Source: CAZVWQ01 sp964631275 (lineage in GTDB: Bacteria > Patescibacteriota > JACMRA01). From it: a stretch of 64,000 nucleotides of DNA. Within the stretch, counting starts at the first letter, position 1. The number at the start of each line of letters is the position of its first letter. Both the position numbers and the translations under genes were made by a program. The DNA lies in assembly GCA_964631275.1 (NCBI GenBank), contig CAZVWQ010000004.1:1-64000 (forward strand). Direction: 5' to 3'. Shown here in pieces: positions 35,674-45,105 of this stretch. The notes under the pieces were generated by a model that worked only from the letters and a program-made list of their open reading frames with translations, searched no databases and was not told where the DNA came from.

Positions 35674-35717
35674 AATTCGGAAATTGTGTAAAACTAAAAT
35701 AGAGATCAACCATACAA

Positions 35718-35737
35718 AAAGCCCCTTGTGGGGCTAG
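35718..35737 (-). terminator. Rho-independent terminator
   Basis: AGCCCC-TTGT-GGGGCT hairpin (35720-35735). T-runs flank it on both strands (TTTTTG on minus, GAATTTTTT on plus). It lies about 160 bp beyond the stop of the 35899-36555 gene and likely ends that transcript. Confidence 0.7.
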
Positions 35738-35898
35738 AATTTTTTGGGCTAGAATGGAATAAACTTACTTGCAGTAAAGCTGTTTAACCTCTAATTAAAA
35801 ACAATAATTCAGAATTTTTAAAAACTTACAATTTCTAATTTTTTGTTTACTCAATCAAACGAATAAAAATTTCAGTGCAGGAGGTCTAATGTTTTAAA

Positions 35899-36555
35899 TT
35901 ATCTTCTTAGCACTCTTTTTGCATGACCTCTATTACCTTTTGGTAAGAGTTCAACTTCTTCACCTTCGGCAACTTGCTCTAGAGCTTTTTCGTAAGCTTT
36001 ATCAATCATCTTATCAGTTAGTTTAAAATCTTTAGCTGGAGCATCTTCAGGTCTGTTAGCTTGAATAAATTCCTGAGCTTCTAGGAGAGTAGCAGTAAAG
36101 GCTTCTTTATCTTCGTTTTGGGCAGCAGTTGTTAATTCATCTTGAAAAACATCCAACTGTGCTTTGTTAGCCACAAGCTCCTGAAAGTCTTCTTCTGATT
36201 GAATTTCTTTAAATTTCCTTGGAACTCTTTCTAGGCCGTCTACAGCTTCTTGGAAGGCAGTATAATCTCCATTTTCTATGGCAGATTCTATTGTTTGCTT
36301 AGATTTATATTTTGCTTGAATTTCAGCAAATTTTTCTTCATTAAGATTTTCCGCTCTTCTTTGAGCTCTTTTATTACCTTTATCGATAATTGCTTGTCTA
36401 AATGCTTCAATATCTCCAGATTCAATAGCTGCTGTAGCTTCATCGTTATTAATTAATCCATTTGCACTACTAGTTACAGTTAAACCAGCAATGATCCCTG
36501 CACCTAGAACACTAAGTACAGTAATTCCAGTTAATAATTGAGTTTTCTTAGTCAT
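35899..36555 (-). CDS. Secreted repeat protein with ESGD-x-x-AF motifs, 218 aa
   Basis: A signal peptide or anchor (LLTGITVLSVLGAGIIAGLT) is followed by a helical, highly charged protein. At least three units share the pattern [A/I]-x-x-G/E-D-x-x-AF-x-x-[A/L]: AIESGDIEAFRQAI, AIENGDYTAFQEAV and AAQNEDKEAFTATL. The C-terminus is basic (KGNRGHAKRVLRR). Such helical repeats suggest a periplasmic or surface binding role, but none is known. A long leader (36556-36640) includes GAATCGAAG and CTTCGTTC arms that could pair, and a terminator follows. Confidence 0.65.
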   Translation of the reverse strand: MTKKTQLLTGITVLSVLGAGIIAGLTVTSSANGLINNDEATAAIESGDIEAFRQAIIDKGNKRAQRRAENLNEEKFAEIQAKYKSKQTIESAIENGDYTAFQEAVDGLERVPRKFKEIQSEEDFQELVANKAQLDVFQDELTTAAQNEDKEAFTATLLEAQEFIQANRPEDAPAKDFKLTDKMIDKAYEKALEQVAEGEEVELLPKGNRGHAKRVLRR

Positions 36556-37230
36556 AATATTTTGGTTATAGTTATAATTTTATTAATTGTTTTGTTGAAT
36601 CGAAGTGTTGAGTATGGGCCCAGTCTCTAAGCTTCGTTCATACACCCTTACCGCTAATCGTTATGCCATTAGCCTTGTTAAGAATTCTTTTTAAACAAGG
36701 AACTTGTTTCTTGTAAGGAGAGAATTTTCAGGTTTCCTGAAATCTATTTATTTAGGATGGCTTAGGGAGAATAACGGTTTGGGTATAAGTATTACAACCA
36801 AGATCAAAAAAGGTTACAGCTTATACCCTTTACACTAATCGTTACGGTAATTCGTTAAGGAAAATAAGGGATTTATAGCGAAATTGTATTTAATTTAGAT
36901 AACTTAGTTAGTAAAAATATTATTTAAATGAACTTTTTAAGAAACAAAATGTCTAGGTTAAATATAGACTAGCTATATTTGCCTATGAAGAGCTAAATTT
37001 AGAGTAATAGTAAATGAATTGGCTATAGTTTATACTTCTAAAATAGTTTATACTGATTTTTCCTAAATCTTATGGCTTAATTTCTGATTTGCCCTTTATC
37101 AATAGATTTCATCAAAAAACACTTGATTTGCGGAAGAGTTTGTGGAAACTTGCCACTTTTACTTTGCTTAATAAATTTTTTTTGAAAGGTTTTGCATGAT
37201 CAATTTTTGATTAGTTTTAAGGAGGTTGTA
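36556..37230. repeat. Intergenic with two long family B copies
   Basis: 36641-36795 (ACACCCTTACCGCTAATCG ... ACGGTTTGGGTATA) and 36822-37027 (TATACCCTTTACACTAATCG ... GAATTGGCTATA) are family B with different internal insertions of 40-95 bp. 37109-37137 is a family H end (TTGATTTGCGGAAGAG). No gene is seen. Confidence 0.65.
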
Positions 37231-37764
37231 TTAGCAGGCTATATAAAAATTCAAGTCTGGAAATTCAGCCAAAATTGAATCTAGTTTTGATTGATTTTTT
37301 GTTTTATTAAAAATAAAGTTACTTGCCCTGTAGCCTGAATAATAATTGATTATATCTAGTGTTTTTTCTTTTTCTTCATTTTCGTGAGACGCTAAAAGTG
37401 CTGGATCTTGATCTAACTGTAAATATAAACAAATTTTTGACTGGGGATAAACAGCTAATAAATCTTTAGTCACGTCTGGGTCTTCTAGCAATAGATCTTC
37501 AATTATAACTTTGTCAGCTCCATACCCAAAAGCCAATTCTACTTCTTCTCTATTTTTTGCGTTTGAGTGGAACCAAATTTCAATTTGGCTTAAGTTTTTT
37601 ATTTTTTCCAAATAAAAGTATTTATCTGTGGAATCTTTATTAAAATTTTCTGAATCTTTAATAATCAGAACTGACTCGTCTTTGTAAGCAGTTAATAGCT
37701 CCTCTAAATCCTGATCTTTAGTTAGATTGATTAATTTAATTGTTTGAGTCTTTTGATTGTTCAC
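37231..37764 (-). CDS. Hypothetical protein, possibly a divergent half of a HisA/HisF-like barrel
   Basis: Residues 60-110 resemble a HisA-type barrel segment: IEIWFHSNAKNREEVELAF, GYGADKVIIEDLLLEDPDV and ICLYLQLDQD. These align with the VGGGIR..edv..ll.aGadrViiGt..... and ivvslD strands. The phosphate-binding glycines are lost and only about two thirds of a barrel is present. No his genes are nearby. It may be a degraded or repurposed enzyme. The assignment is tentative. Confidence 0.4.
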   Translation of the reverse strand: MNNQKTQTIKLINLTKDQDLEELLTAYKDESVLIIKDSENFNKDSTDKYFYLEKIKNLSQIEIWFHSNAKNREEVELAFGYGADKVIIEDLLLEDPDVTKDLLAVYPQSKICLYLQLDQDPALLASHENEEKEKTLDIINYYSGYRASNFIFNKTKNQSKLDSILAEFPDLNFYIAC

Positions 37765-38364
37765 GAATCAGTTGTTATTTTTTAAAATTTTTTATTTTTA
37801 TAGTTCCCGCACAAATACTATATTTAGTATTTTGAATATAGATTTATATCAATTTAAATAAAACTTAAATTATACTGGTTTCGTAGTCAAATTTGATAAC
37901 AGGCAGACTTAGTTCAATTTTGAAGCTATTTTATGGCTTTTTAAAATTCAAAAATGTTAATTTAGAAGTGAATTTAGCATAGAAGATATTTGATTACCTG
38001 TCTTTTTAAATAAATATTTTTAACTTTTAGTTGTTTCAAAAATCGTAATTTATAGTTGTTTCTAACCTAATCTTTTAAATTTTTTTATTCAAAATCAGCT
38101 ATAAACCATTTTTAATTTTTAGTTCTATACTCAAATTAGGACTTTTTGAATTTTTGAAGACGTCTTTTTGATATTTCAAAGCCTCCGCAAAAAATCAATT
38201 TTACTCCTAAATGTAGATATTTTATCGTCAAATTTACTATATTTAGTATTTTTCTTAGAAAACTGCGGAAGTTTTAATTTATTTAAACCTAACTGTAACC
38301 CAAACCTAGACTATAAAAAACTAAAATTTGCTTTGCGATGAGTATAAAAGTCCTTGAGATAAGT
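37765..38364. repeat. Intergenic: families D (37871-37981), E (37995-38125), H (38181-38272), G (38285-38347)
   Basis: The gap is almost wholly made of four successive elements. Family H here (GCCTCCGCAAAAAATC ... AAAACTGCGGAAG) is a close copy of 14871-14963. Family G ends in TTTGCGATGAGTATAA. No gene is seen. Confidence 0.65.
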
Positions 38365-39486
38365 TTATTCTTTGTTTTTAGGTTTAGTTTTTGATTTTCT
38401 ATAAAAAATAAATCCAGCACTAGAACAAATTATAACTATAGTTCCAATTAATAACCAAATATTACTAAAGATTACTCCAATCAGGATGGTAACAAAACTT
38501 AGTACTAAAGCCACAACAAAAGTAATAATACCGATAATACCTCTACTAAGGTTTCCAAGAAAAGGAATCACGTCTGCAATTACACTTAAGGGTGCCAGGA
38601 TAGACTGCAAACCAAACCACATCATCAAAAAACCAACTACTCTTAACACCCAAGTCATAGTTTTATGCTCGTTTTTTAAAGAAGAAACTGCCTGATCTTT
38701 ATCTCCAGGTCTTAGAGTGTATAAGCTTTTTCCATTTTCTGCAGTATATCTTTTGATTTCTTGAGCATCTTTTTTACCGAACAAGGTTACTTCAGAGTTA
38801 GGCCTAGATACTTCGTAAGAAATTCTAATATCGCCTATCTGAGGGTTATTAAGATTGTTAGCACCTTTGAATATATAGTTATTTTCTATAATATAGCCTT
38901 CTTGTAAATTAACTAAATCAGAATCTAAAAAAAGCTTATCCATACTTGGATAACCAGCGTTAGAAGGGTTAAATTGATAAATTCCAAGTTTTGCTTCACT
39001 AGCTTCTATAGTTTCAGAACTAAAGGGTAATTTTGGGTTAGGAATTTGCGGAGTTTCTTTAAATTTACTAGAATCTTGTGGATTATTTGTCCACCCTGTA
39101 GTATAGGTATAGGTGGTAGTTGTCTCTTGAGTACCACCTAGATTGGTTTGTGTGTTCGAATCTACGTTTTCAATTGTAGCAAAAATCTCTACGTTTCTTC
39201 TAATTGCTAGGTATTTGTCAGAGACCAAGAATAAACCGTCTGCAATCTGTTGAGTCATTTCTATTTCGCCAGTAACTGCTACCAACTCTCCTTGATTGTC
39301 AGTAGATTGCTGGGTAGCAGATATTTCTACCGCCTCTCTAGCTAAAATAGAATTATCAAACCTTCCTTCATTCCAAAAGAGTACTCCAAAGGAAACAATA
39401 AACAAGATCAGACCAAAAATTATACCTCCAATAGAGTTAAAAAATCTCTGAAAAATATTTTTCGAAGTAGTTTCTGTATAAGCCAT
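38365..39486 (-). CDS. TMEM43-family membrane protein
   Basis: The 373-residue protein begins with a membrane helix (about residues 18-40: GGIIFGLILFIVSFGVLFW) and the family motif FWNEGR. A large extracytoplasmic domain follows (AVTGEIEMTQ, RRNVEIFATIEN, TTTTYTYTTGWTNNPQD, PQIGDIRISYEV). Three to four C-terminal helices (residues 275-360) close the protein. This is the layout of TMEM43/LUMA proteins, found in eukaryotic nuclear envelope and in scattered bacteria. Their bacterial role is unknown. It is monocistronic. Confidence 0.8.
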   Translation of the reverse strand: MAYTETTSKNIFQRFFNSIGGIIFGLILFIVSFGVLFWNEGRFDNSILAREAVEISATQQSTDNQGELVAVTGEIEMTQQIADGLFLVSDKYLAIRRNVEIFATIENVDSNTQTNLGGTQETTTTYTYTTGWTNNPQDSSKFKETPQIPNPKLPFSSETIEASEAKLGIYQFNPSNAGYPSMDKLFLDSDLVNLQEGYIIENNYIFKGANNLNNPQIGDIRISYEVSRPNSEVTLFGKKDAQEIKRYTAENGKSLYTLRPGDKDQAVSSLKNEHKTMTWVLRVVGFLMMWFGLQSILAPLSVIADVIPFLGNLSRGIIGIITFVVALVLSFVTILIGVIFSNIWLLIGTIVIICSSAGFIFYRKSKTKPKNKE

Positions 39487-39653
39487 GTGATTCCTAAAAA
39501 ATTATTTATTTTTAATATGTACAAATTTAAATGTTTTAGCAATTTATTGCTTTGCTATGTAGCCATATTTTTATTTGTATAGTTGATCTATACTAAACTC
39601 TTCCGCAAATCAAGTGTTTTTTCAGATTTACAAAACTTTGATCCTATAAAATA

Positions 39654-40062
39654 ATTATACTCAATTTAGTTTCAAAATTTAGATTTTTTAATCTTAAAAG
39701 GCTACAAAATACCTTTAAAATAGAATTAAGTTTAGCTTTGGTGTTAAATTTGGCTATGAAATGGTATAATAGTCAACCTAAAAATAGTTTTTGAGACAAT
39801 TTTTTAGTCTTTTTAAACAAATATTTTTAACTTTCTGTTATTCAAAAATTGTAATTTAGAGCTGATCTTAAGCTAAGATTTAGATTTTTTTGTTCAAAAT
39901 TAAATACAAGTAATTTCTTTATTTTTACTTTAAATTGGTAAAAAATTTCAAATATACTAAACTATTAACTACTCAGTGAGCTTTTTTGACTGTGTTTTTT
40001 TATTTAATCAAACTAAAATCTTCAGTTAAATCATAATTTAGTTAGCATTTGGGTATAGTTCT
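39654..40062 (+). repeat. Left arm of a 0.4-kb inverted repeat (families D+E+A)
   Basis: A composite of family D (39656-39767), family E (about 39775-39950) and family A (39953-40057). By eye it is identical, in inverse orientation, to 43636-44043. 39623-39655 is a family C fragment. Confidence 0.85.
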
Positions 40063-40468
40063 ATAATTTAACCAAAATAGCATGAATTAACGAAGCATTC
40101 TGCCTATCAATATAAGACTGACAGAATTTAACATATTTATTAATCAAAGCTGTTCTTTGTTCTGTGAATCCTTCTTTAAGCATATCAACCTCATACAAAA
40201 AGGTAAGCAATACTGCTTGCGAAAGAGGGTAAGTTTTATTCCAATTCTGTAAATATTTCTCTAGCCTAGAGATGCTTTCGAGGTATTTAGAGTGTATATT
40301 TTTTAGATCTTTTTTTAGATTTAATTCTACTTTTTTGTCTAGTGATGAATATCCATCATCTAACCAAAACTCTTCGGTAATTAACAAAAAATTATCTGGG
40401 TCATAAGTATTAATTAGTTTTTGATAAACTAAAGAAATTAAAGAGTTACGATATTTCTTAGTCCACAT
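40061..40468 (-). CDS. nusB: NusB-like protein
   Basis: Start chosen at ATG 40468, in an ATGA overlap with the rpmF stop; the longer in-frame start would overlap rpmF. The 135 residues are helical. The C-terminal half (WNKTYPLSQAVLLTFLYEVD, ALINKYVKFCQSYIDRQNAS, IHAILVKL) follows the NusB pattern (W....ls..er.iLr.a.yE, ..iNeav.lak.f....s..fvNgvLd.l). NusB takes part in antitermination and rRNA transcription. The coupling to rpmF supports the call. The N-terminal half is divergent. Confidence 0.55.
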   Translation of the reverse strand: MWTKKYRNSLISLVYQKLINTYDPDNFLLITEEFWLDDGYSSLDKKVELNLKKDLKNIHSKYLESISRLEKYLQNWNKTYPLSQAVLLTFLYEVDMLKEGFTEQRTALINKYVKFCQSYIDRQNASLIHAILVKL

Positions 40469-40659
40469 CAAGTTGCAAACTTTATAAGAATTTTTTTGCC
40501 TCGATAAAAACCGCAACTAGCACAGACCATGTGAGGCATTACTTTGGCACCGCAATTAGAGCATTTAGCTAGTTGTTTGAGTTCAACTTGCCCATGACCT
40601 GGAGCTTTACGTCTGTTATTTCTTCTTCTTTTGGTTAGTCTTTTTTTTGGTACAGCCAT
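40468..40659 (-). CDS. rpmF: 50S ribosomal protein L32
   Basis: The 63-residue protein starts MAVPKKRLTKRRRNNRR and has a zinc ribbon CSNCG ... CASCG, as in zinc-binding L32 forms. It lies 11 bp downstream of rpmA and overlaps the nusB-like gene by ATGA. Confidence 0.95.
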   Translation of the reverse strand: MAVPKKRLTKRRRNNRRKAPGHGQVELKQLAKCSNCGAKVMPHMVCASCGFYRGKKILIKFAT

Positions 40660-40669
40660 AATCTAATTG

Positions 40670-40963
40670 TTATTTTTTGCTATTTTCAAGTGGCAAGATA
40701 TTTACAAAAGTTCTTTTTTTTAAATTTCCAGTGAACACTCTTACTTTTTTTTGCTTAAATTGAACTAAGCCATCACATTCCGCAAACAAGGTATCATCAG
40801 TGCCAATGCCAACATTTTTACCAGGATGAAATTTAGTTCCTCTTTGCCTAACTACTACATTTCCAGTACGGGCTAATTGATCACCAAATACTTTAACTCC
40901 TAATCTTTGAGCATTAGAGTCTCTACCGTTACTGGATGAACCTGCTTGTTTTTTGTGAGCCAT
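40670..40963 (-). CDS. rpmA: 50S ribosomal protein L27
   Basis: 97 residues beginning MAHKKQAGSSSNGRDSNAQR, followed by LGVKVFGDQ, RQRGTKFHPGKNVGIGTDDT and FAECDGLVQF, all standard L27 features. L27 reaches the peptidyl-transferase centre. The N-terminus begins directly with the mature-type sequence, without the cleavable extension known in Firmicutes. Its common partner rplU is not adjacent. Confidence 0.97.
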   Translation of the reverse strand: MAHKKQAGSSSNGRDSNAQRLGVKVFGDQLARTGNVVVRQRGTKFHPGKNVGIGTDDTLFAECDGLVQFKQKKVRVFTGNLKKRTFVNILPLENSKK

Positions 40964-41092
40964 AATTAATTATTTTAGTTGCTTGAGTTTTGTATTTAAA
41001 AAAATATAAGCTAAAAATCTAGAAAAACTTATAAAAATAGAGTTTGCTGAAGCCATGTAGTTTTGGATTAAATTAAAATTAATAAAAAAATA

Positions 41093-41488
41093 CTAACGCT
41101 TGCTCCATTGCTCTCTTTTTCTGTTTTTTCTGAGACCAGCGATTTTGGGAGCAACTTTACGAATATCAGTAGTTAAATAACCATGCATCCTAGCTAAGGT
41201 TTTATAGCCTTCGTCAAATTTTACTAAAGATTTAGCTATAGCTAATCTACATGCTTCGGCTTGTCCTTTGGCACCTCCACCTTTAACAAAGATATCGAAC
41301 CTACCAGCACTTACACCCATATTAGTAATGGCATTAAGAATAGTTCTTTGAAAAAAAACTTCAAAATAATCTTCTATTTTCTTACCATTTATTTTTATTT
41401 CTATGTTTTTTTTGGTGTCGTAAAACTTAGCCCTAGCTGAGGCCCTTTTTCGTCTACCTACTCCATAATAATATTGAGATTCTGACAT
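41093..41488 (-). CDS. rpsI: 30S ribosomal protein S9
   Basis: 131 residues with YYYGVGRRKRASARAKFY at the N-terminus, VKGGGAKGQAEACRLAIAK in the middle and a basic C-terminal tail ending QWSKR that reaches the ribosomal P site. rplM, its nearly universal upstream partner, is not present. The upstream side is a 358-bp gap and a divergent protease gene. Confidence 0.97.
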   Translation of the reverse strand: MSESQYYYGVGRRKRASARAKFYDTKKNIEIKINGKKIEDYFEVFFQRTILNAITNMGVSAGRFDIFVKGGGAKGQAEACRLAIAKSLVKFDEGYKTLARMHGYLTTDIRKVAPKIAGLRKNRKREQWSKR

Positions 41489-41846
41489 AACGTTAATTAT
41501 TAATAAAAATTACCCTAGATTTTTTGTCAACCTTTTGATTACTGCTGTTACCATAAAATCATCTCATAATCTATCTTAAGGTTCAAGTCTACATTCAAAA
41601 TTAAAGCTTAATTATTATATTGTAAATTTGTATTTTTTTAGTTTTTCTGAAAAATTAAATTCACAATTCTTGTTTTAAGTTTAATTTATTTAAGAAGGTA
41701 AAAGAAGTAAAAAATAGTTTTTTGAGCTCAATAATGAGATAATATTTTAATTGTAAAAAAGCTAAATTTTGACGAAAACTGAGAAATTACTAATTCTTAT
41801 TTTTATTCTTTCATTATAAAACATCTTTAAATAAAAAAATCATATT
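41489..41846. other. Divergent promoter region between rpsI and rseP
   Basis: AT-rich, 358 bp, expected to contain the promoters for both divergent genes. No repeat family or gene is obvious to me here, unlike most other gaps. Confidence 0.35.
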
Positions 41847-43274
41847 ATGAACGCAATTATTAGCACTTTTTCGATCCTTTTTTGGTTTGTTGTAATTTTA
41901 GTTCCGCTAGTTATTATTCATGAGTTCGGGCATTTTATTATGTCTAGACTGAATGGAGTTAGAATCCCTGAATTTGGAGTTGGCTTTCCTTTGACTAAAA
42001 GACTTTTTTATAAAAGATGGAAGGGTGTAATTTGGTCTTTTTACCCACTTTTAATAGGTGGATTTGTCAGAATTTGGGGAGATAGTGATGCTATTGACGA
42101 AGCTTACGACGAAATCAAAAAAGATAAGCAAAAAACTGCAGAAGATTACATCCAAAATCGTTTTCAAGAAATTTTAGCTAATAGAGATCTCAAGTTCTTT
42201 TTGGAAGATAATAATCTAGAATACACTTCAGATTGGAAAGAATTTGAAAATTCAAAGTTTGTTAAAGGTAAAGATGCAGATGAAGAAAAAGATAAAGTTT
42301 CTGATTTTGAAGATAAATATAAACAAATCTCTACTTTAATCACCTGGGAGTTAGAAAAAGAATTAAAAGCCAAAGATACTTTTTTTAATAAAAATTGGTT
42401 ACAGCAAACTTTAATTATTTCAGGTGGAGTGATTTTTAATTTTTTAGCGGCTATCGGTCTTTTTTGGATACTTTTTAGCTTAGTCAACCCACCACAACTA
42501 CCTCTAGTTCTGCAAACTATAGAGCAATATAAGGAATATGTAGACATTACTAATCAAAGTAATACCAAGGTTGCCTCAGTGACTAAAGATTATCCAGCTT
42601 ACGAAATTGGAATTAGACCTCAAGATGAGATAATCTCATTTGCTGGAGTAGAAATGAATACAATTAATTCTCAAAATGAATTTAGGAATTTAGTCCTTAA
42701 CAATCGAGATACAGAGATTACCGTTGTTTATTTTTCTAATGAATCTAAAGAAACCGTTAGCAAACAAACAATAATTAATGAAAAAGAAGGAAAGTATCTG
42801 TTTGGAGTGGGAAATCTTTACCGAGAAGTTGATTATCAACCTAAAGGAATCATTCCTGGTTTTCAATTAGCTATAAATAGAACTTTTTATATTACTAATG
42901 TTAGCTTTGGAGCTTTGGGAGAGATCATCTTAGCTCTTAACCCTTTTGCTGAAGATCGCTCAGCCCTAAATTATGTAGCTGGGCCAATCGCTGTAGGTAG
43001 TATTAGCACTACTATTTTTAAACAAGCTGGGATAGCTGGAATTTTAGAATTAATGGCTTTAGTTAGTATTAGCTTGGCTGTTTTTAATATGCTTCCAATT
43101 CCCGCCTTAGACGGAGGTCGCTGGATAATCTTAACAATTAATAAAATAACAGGAAAAAGAAATCGTAAAATTGAAGCTACAGTAATTAGTGTAACCTTTG
43201 TGATATTGTTATTGCTAGCTACTATAATTGCTATTAATGACACAAGAGGAGCTATAACTGGAAGATTTAGATAA
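41847..43274 (+). CDS. rseP: RseP-type site-2 metalloprotease (M50) with PDZ domain
   Basis: The zinc motif HEFGHF lies in the first membrane helix (VILVPLVIIHEFGHFIMSRL). The second conserved motif is NMLPIPALDGGRW near the C-terminus. A PDZ-like domain with VTKDYPAYEIGIRPQDEII precedes it. At 475 residues it is longer than typical because of a charged insertion, residues 70-180 (AYDEIKKDKQKTAEDYIQ, EEKDKVSDFEDKYKQ), on the cytoplasmic side. S2P proteases cut membrane-spanning anti-sigma factors or signal peptides. The ECF sigma partner at 27.5 kb is one conceivable substrate. Confidence 0.92.
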   Translation: MNAIISTFSILFWFVVILVPLVIIHEFGHFIMSRLNGVRIPEFGVGFPLTKRLFYKRWKGVIWSFYPLLIGGFVRIWGDSDAIDEAYDEIKKDKQKTAEDYIQNRFQEILANRDLKFFLEDNNLEYTSDWKEFENSKFVKGKDADEEKDKVSDFEDKYKQISTLITWELEKELKAKDTFFNKNWLQQTLIISGGVIFNFLAAIGLFWILFSLVNPPQLPLVLQTIEQYKEYVDITNQSNTKVASVTKDYPAYEIGIRPQDEIISFAGVEMNTINSQNEFRNLVLNNRDTEITVVYFSNESKETVSKQTIINEKEGKYLFGVGNLYREVDYQPKGIIPGFQLAINRTFYITNVSFGALGEIILALNPFAEDRSALNYVAGPIAVGSISTTIFKQAGIAGILELMALVSISLAVFNMLPIPALDGGRWIILTINKITGKRNRKIEATVISVTFVILLLLATIIAINDTRGAITGRFR

Positions 43275-43290
43275 GGCTCTAGAACTAGAC

Positions 43291-43398
43291 ATTAATCATG
43301 TCTTTAAACTTATTTTTTTACTGCTTATTAATACTTTATTTTATAGGATTAAATAGGATCAAAGTTTTGTAAATTTGAGTTATGGGATAAGACTAATA
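43291..43398 (-). repeat. Family C dispersed repeat
   Basis: ATTAATCATGTCTTTAAAC ... GAGTTATGGGATAAGACTAAT, with a short internal duplication (GGATTAAATAGGATCAAAG). A partial copy follows at 43435-43455. Confidence 0.7.
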
Positions 43399-43600
43399 TT
43401 CACCTATTTCAAGGTAAAAGTGGCTATTTTGAACTTATTTTGAGACAAGACTAATAGTTAATTCATATTCTGTTTTACGCCATCTCCACTCACATTTTTT
43501 AAGGTCAGAACTTCGGCAAAACTGAAGATTTCATTTATTTTTTAAACAAATTTTAACTTATATTTTGTTACCTAAGTTAGCTAAATTATACCTCAGAAGC

Positions 43601-43636
43601 TATACCCAATACGCCCTAAATTTAACTCTTCATAAA
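43601..43636 (+). repeat. Family B fragment
   Basis: TATACCCAATACGCCC ... CTCTTCATAAAG, cut at the same place as the copy at 18399-18447 and followed directly by the inverted-repeat right arm. Confidence 0.6.
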
Positions 43637-44043
43637 GAACTATACCCAAATGCTAACTAAATTATGATTTAACTGAAGATTTTAGTTTGATTAAATAAAA
43701 AAACACAGTCAAAAAAGCTCACTGAGTAGTTAATAGTTTAGTATATTTGAAATTTTTTACCAATTTAAAGTAAAAATAAAGAAATTACTTGTATTTAATT
43801 TTGAACAAAAAAATCTAAATCTTAGCTTAAGATCAGCTCTAAATTACAATTTTTGAATAACAGAAAGTTAAAAATATTTGTTTAAAAAGACTAAAAAATT
43901 GTCTCAAAAACTATTTTTAGGTTGACTATTATACCATTTCATAGCCAAATTTAACACCAAAGCTAAACTTAATTCTATTTTAAAGGTATTTTGTAGCCTT
44001 TTAAGATTAAAAAATCTAAATTTTGAAACTAAATTGAGTATAA
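43636..44043 (-). repeat. Right arm of the 0.4-kb inverted repeat (families A+E+D)
   Basis: The reverse complement of 39654-40062, with no difference seen by eye over about 400 bp. Family A occupies 43641-43745 and family D 43930-44042. Confidence 0.85.
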
Positions 44044-44052
44044 AAGTAACAA

Positions 44053-45105
44053 TTATCTCATATATTGAGTATAAGTGTCATTCCAAAACCCATTTAAATA
44101 CTTAGTTACTTCAAATTTTTGAACTATTTCTAAATTAGGATAGCTCAAAGTATAGACCACAAAGTAATCTGAATTGTTTTTATCAGAAATAGATAGATTT
44201 AACCTTGCCGGAAATTCATCTTGATACTTAGAAAATTTGATTGAACGGTTTTCTGTATCAATCAGGTTTAGTTTTTTTTGTATATCTTCAATAAGCAAGC
44301 TAACCTCTCCTAGGTAATTATCAGCCACCCATAAGTTACAAGGTTCGGACTTGGCTAGATTAGAGCAATTATTATCAGCATAAAAAGTTTGATTTTCAAT
44401 TCTGATTGTATCGTAAGCTTTTGCTTCTGAAAACCATCCTTCATCTGGAAACACAGGTACAGCTAAAGATCTAGAAAAATTACTTAAGTCATAGCTAGTC
44501 CCTTCAGTAGAGGCAAAATAACTGATTGCTGTAATACCTTTTTTGGTTAGAGCTTGCACTCTATAAGAATTAGTTGAAGGAATAGCGTCAACTTCCTTAG
44601 GATTTAGTTTAATTATCTGAATAGCTTTTAGGTTTTTGTCTGGGCAATTTTCAGGTAGCCACCAACCTTGAGTCTTAGAATTAGCAGCCAGTTCGATTTC
44701 TAAAGGAGCAGATTGAGCAAAGTCAAGCTGACACACTTGGTCAGCTAAATTAGTAATTTTAATTGATTTTTTTTGTTGCTGATTTTGCGATTGTAGGTTC
44801 TCTACTGCCAATCTAAGTTCTACTTCCTGGGCTTCGATTTCTTTATCTTCATTTCTAATTTTATCTTCTGGCTTAATAATTTTGTTGGTAAACAAGACTC
44901 CATTAGCATCTTGACTCATAGCCCTAAGGGAATAAAAACCAACTGTACCCATAGTTACAATAAGACAAAAAACAAACACACTTGGTAAAAAATTTAGTTT
45001 TTTGTTATTATTAATATAGTTGTCGGAATAAGTATTTACAAACTTATTAGAGTCTACAAAATCTTCTATCTTTTTTTTGTTTCCATTATTAAAAAACATA
45101 TACAA
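44053..45105 (-). CDS. Hypothetical membrane-anchored protein, 350 aa
   Basis: A cytoplasmic head of about 40 residues (Asn/Lys-rich) is followed by one membrane helix (LPSVFVFCLIVTMGTVGFY). An acidic coiled-coil linker comes next (EDKEIEAQEVELRLAVENLQ). The extracytoplasmic domain contains four to six cysteines (VCQLDF, ENCPDK, NNCSNL, EPCNLW) that could form disulfides. No family is recognised. It starts at ATG 45105 and ends 10 bp from the inverted repeat. Confidence 0.6.
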   Translation of the reverse strand: MYMFFNNGNKKKIEDFVDSNKFVNTYSDNYINNNKKLNFLPSVFVFCLIVTMGTVGFYSLRAMSQDANGVLFTNKIIKPEDKIRNEDKEIEAQEVELRLAVENLQSQNQQQKKSIKITNLADQVCQLDFAQSAPLEIELAANSKTQGWWLPENCPDKNLKAIQIIKLNPKEVDAIPSTNSYRVQALTKKGITAISYFASTEGTSYDLSNFSRSLAVPVFPDEGWFSEAKAYDTIRIENQTFYADNNCSNLAKSEPCNLWVADNYLGEVSLLIEDIQKKLNLIDTENRSIKFSKYQDEFPARLNLSISDKNNSDYFVVYTLSYPNLEIVQKFEVTKYLNGFWNDTYTQYMR

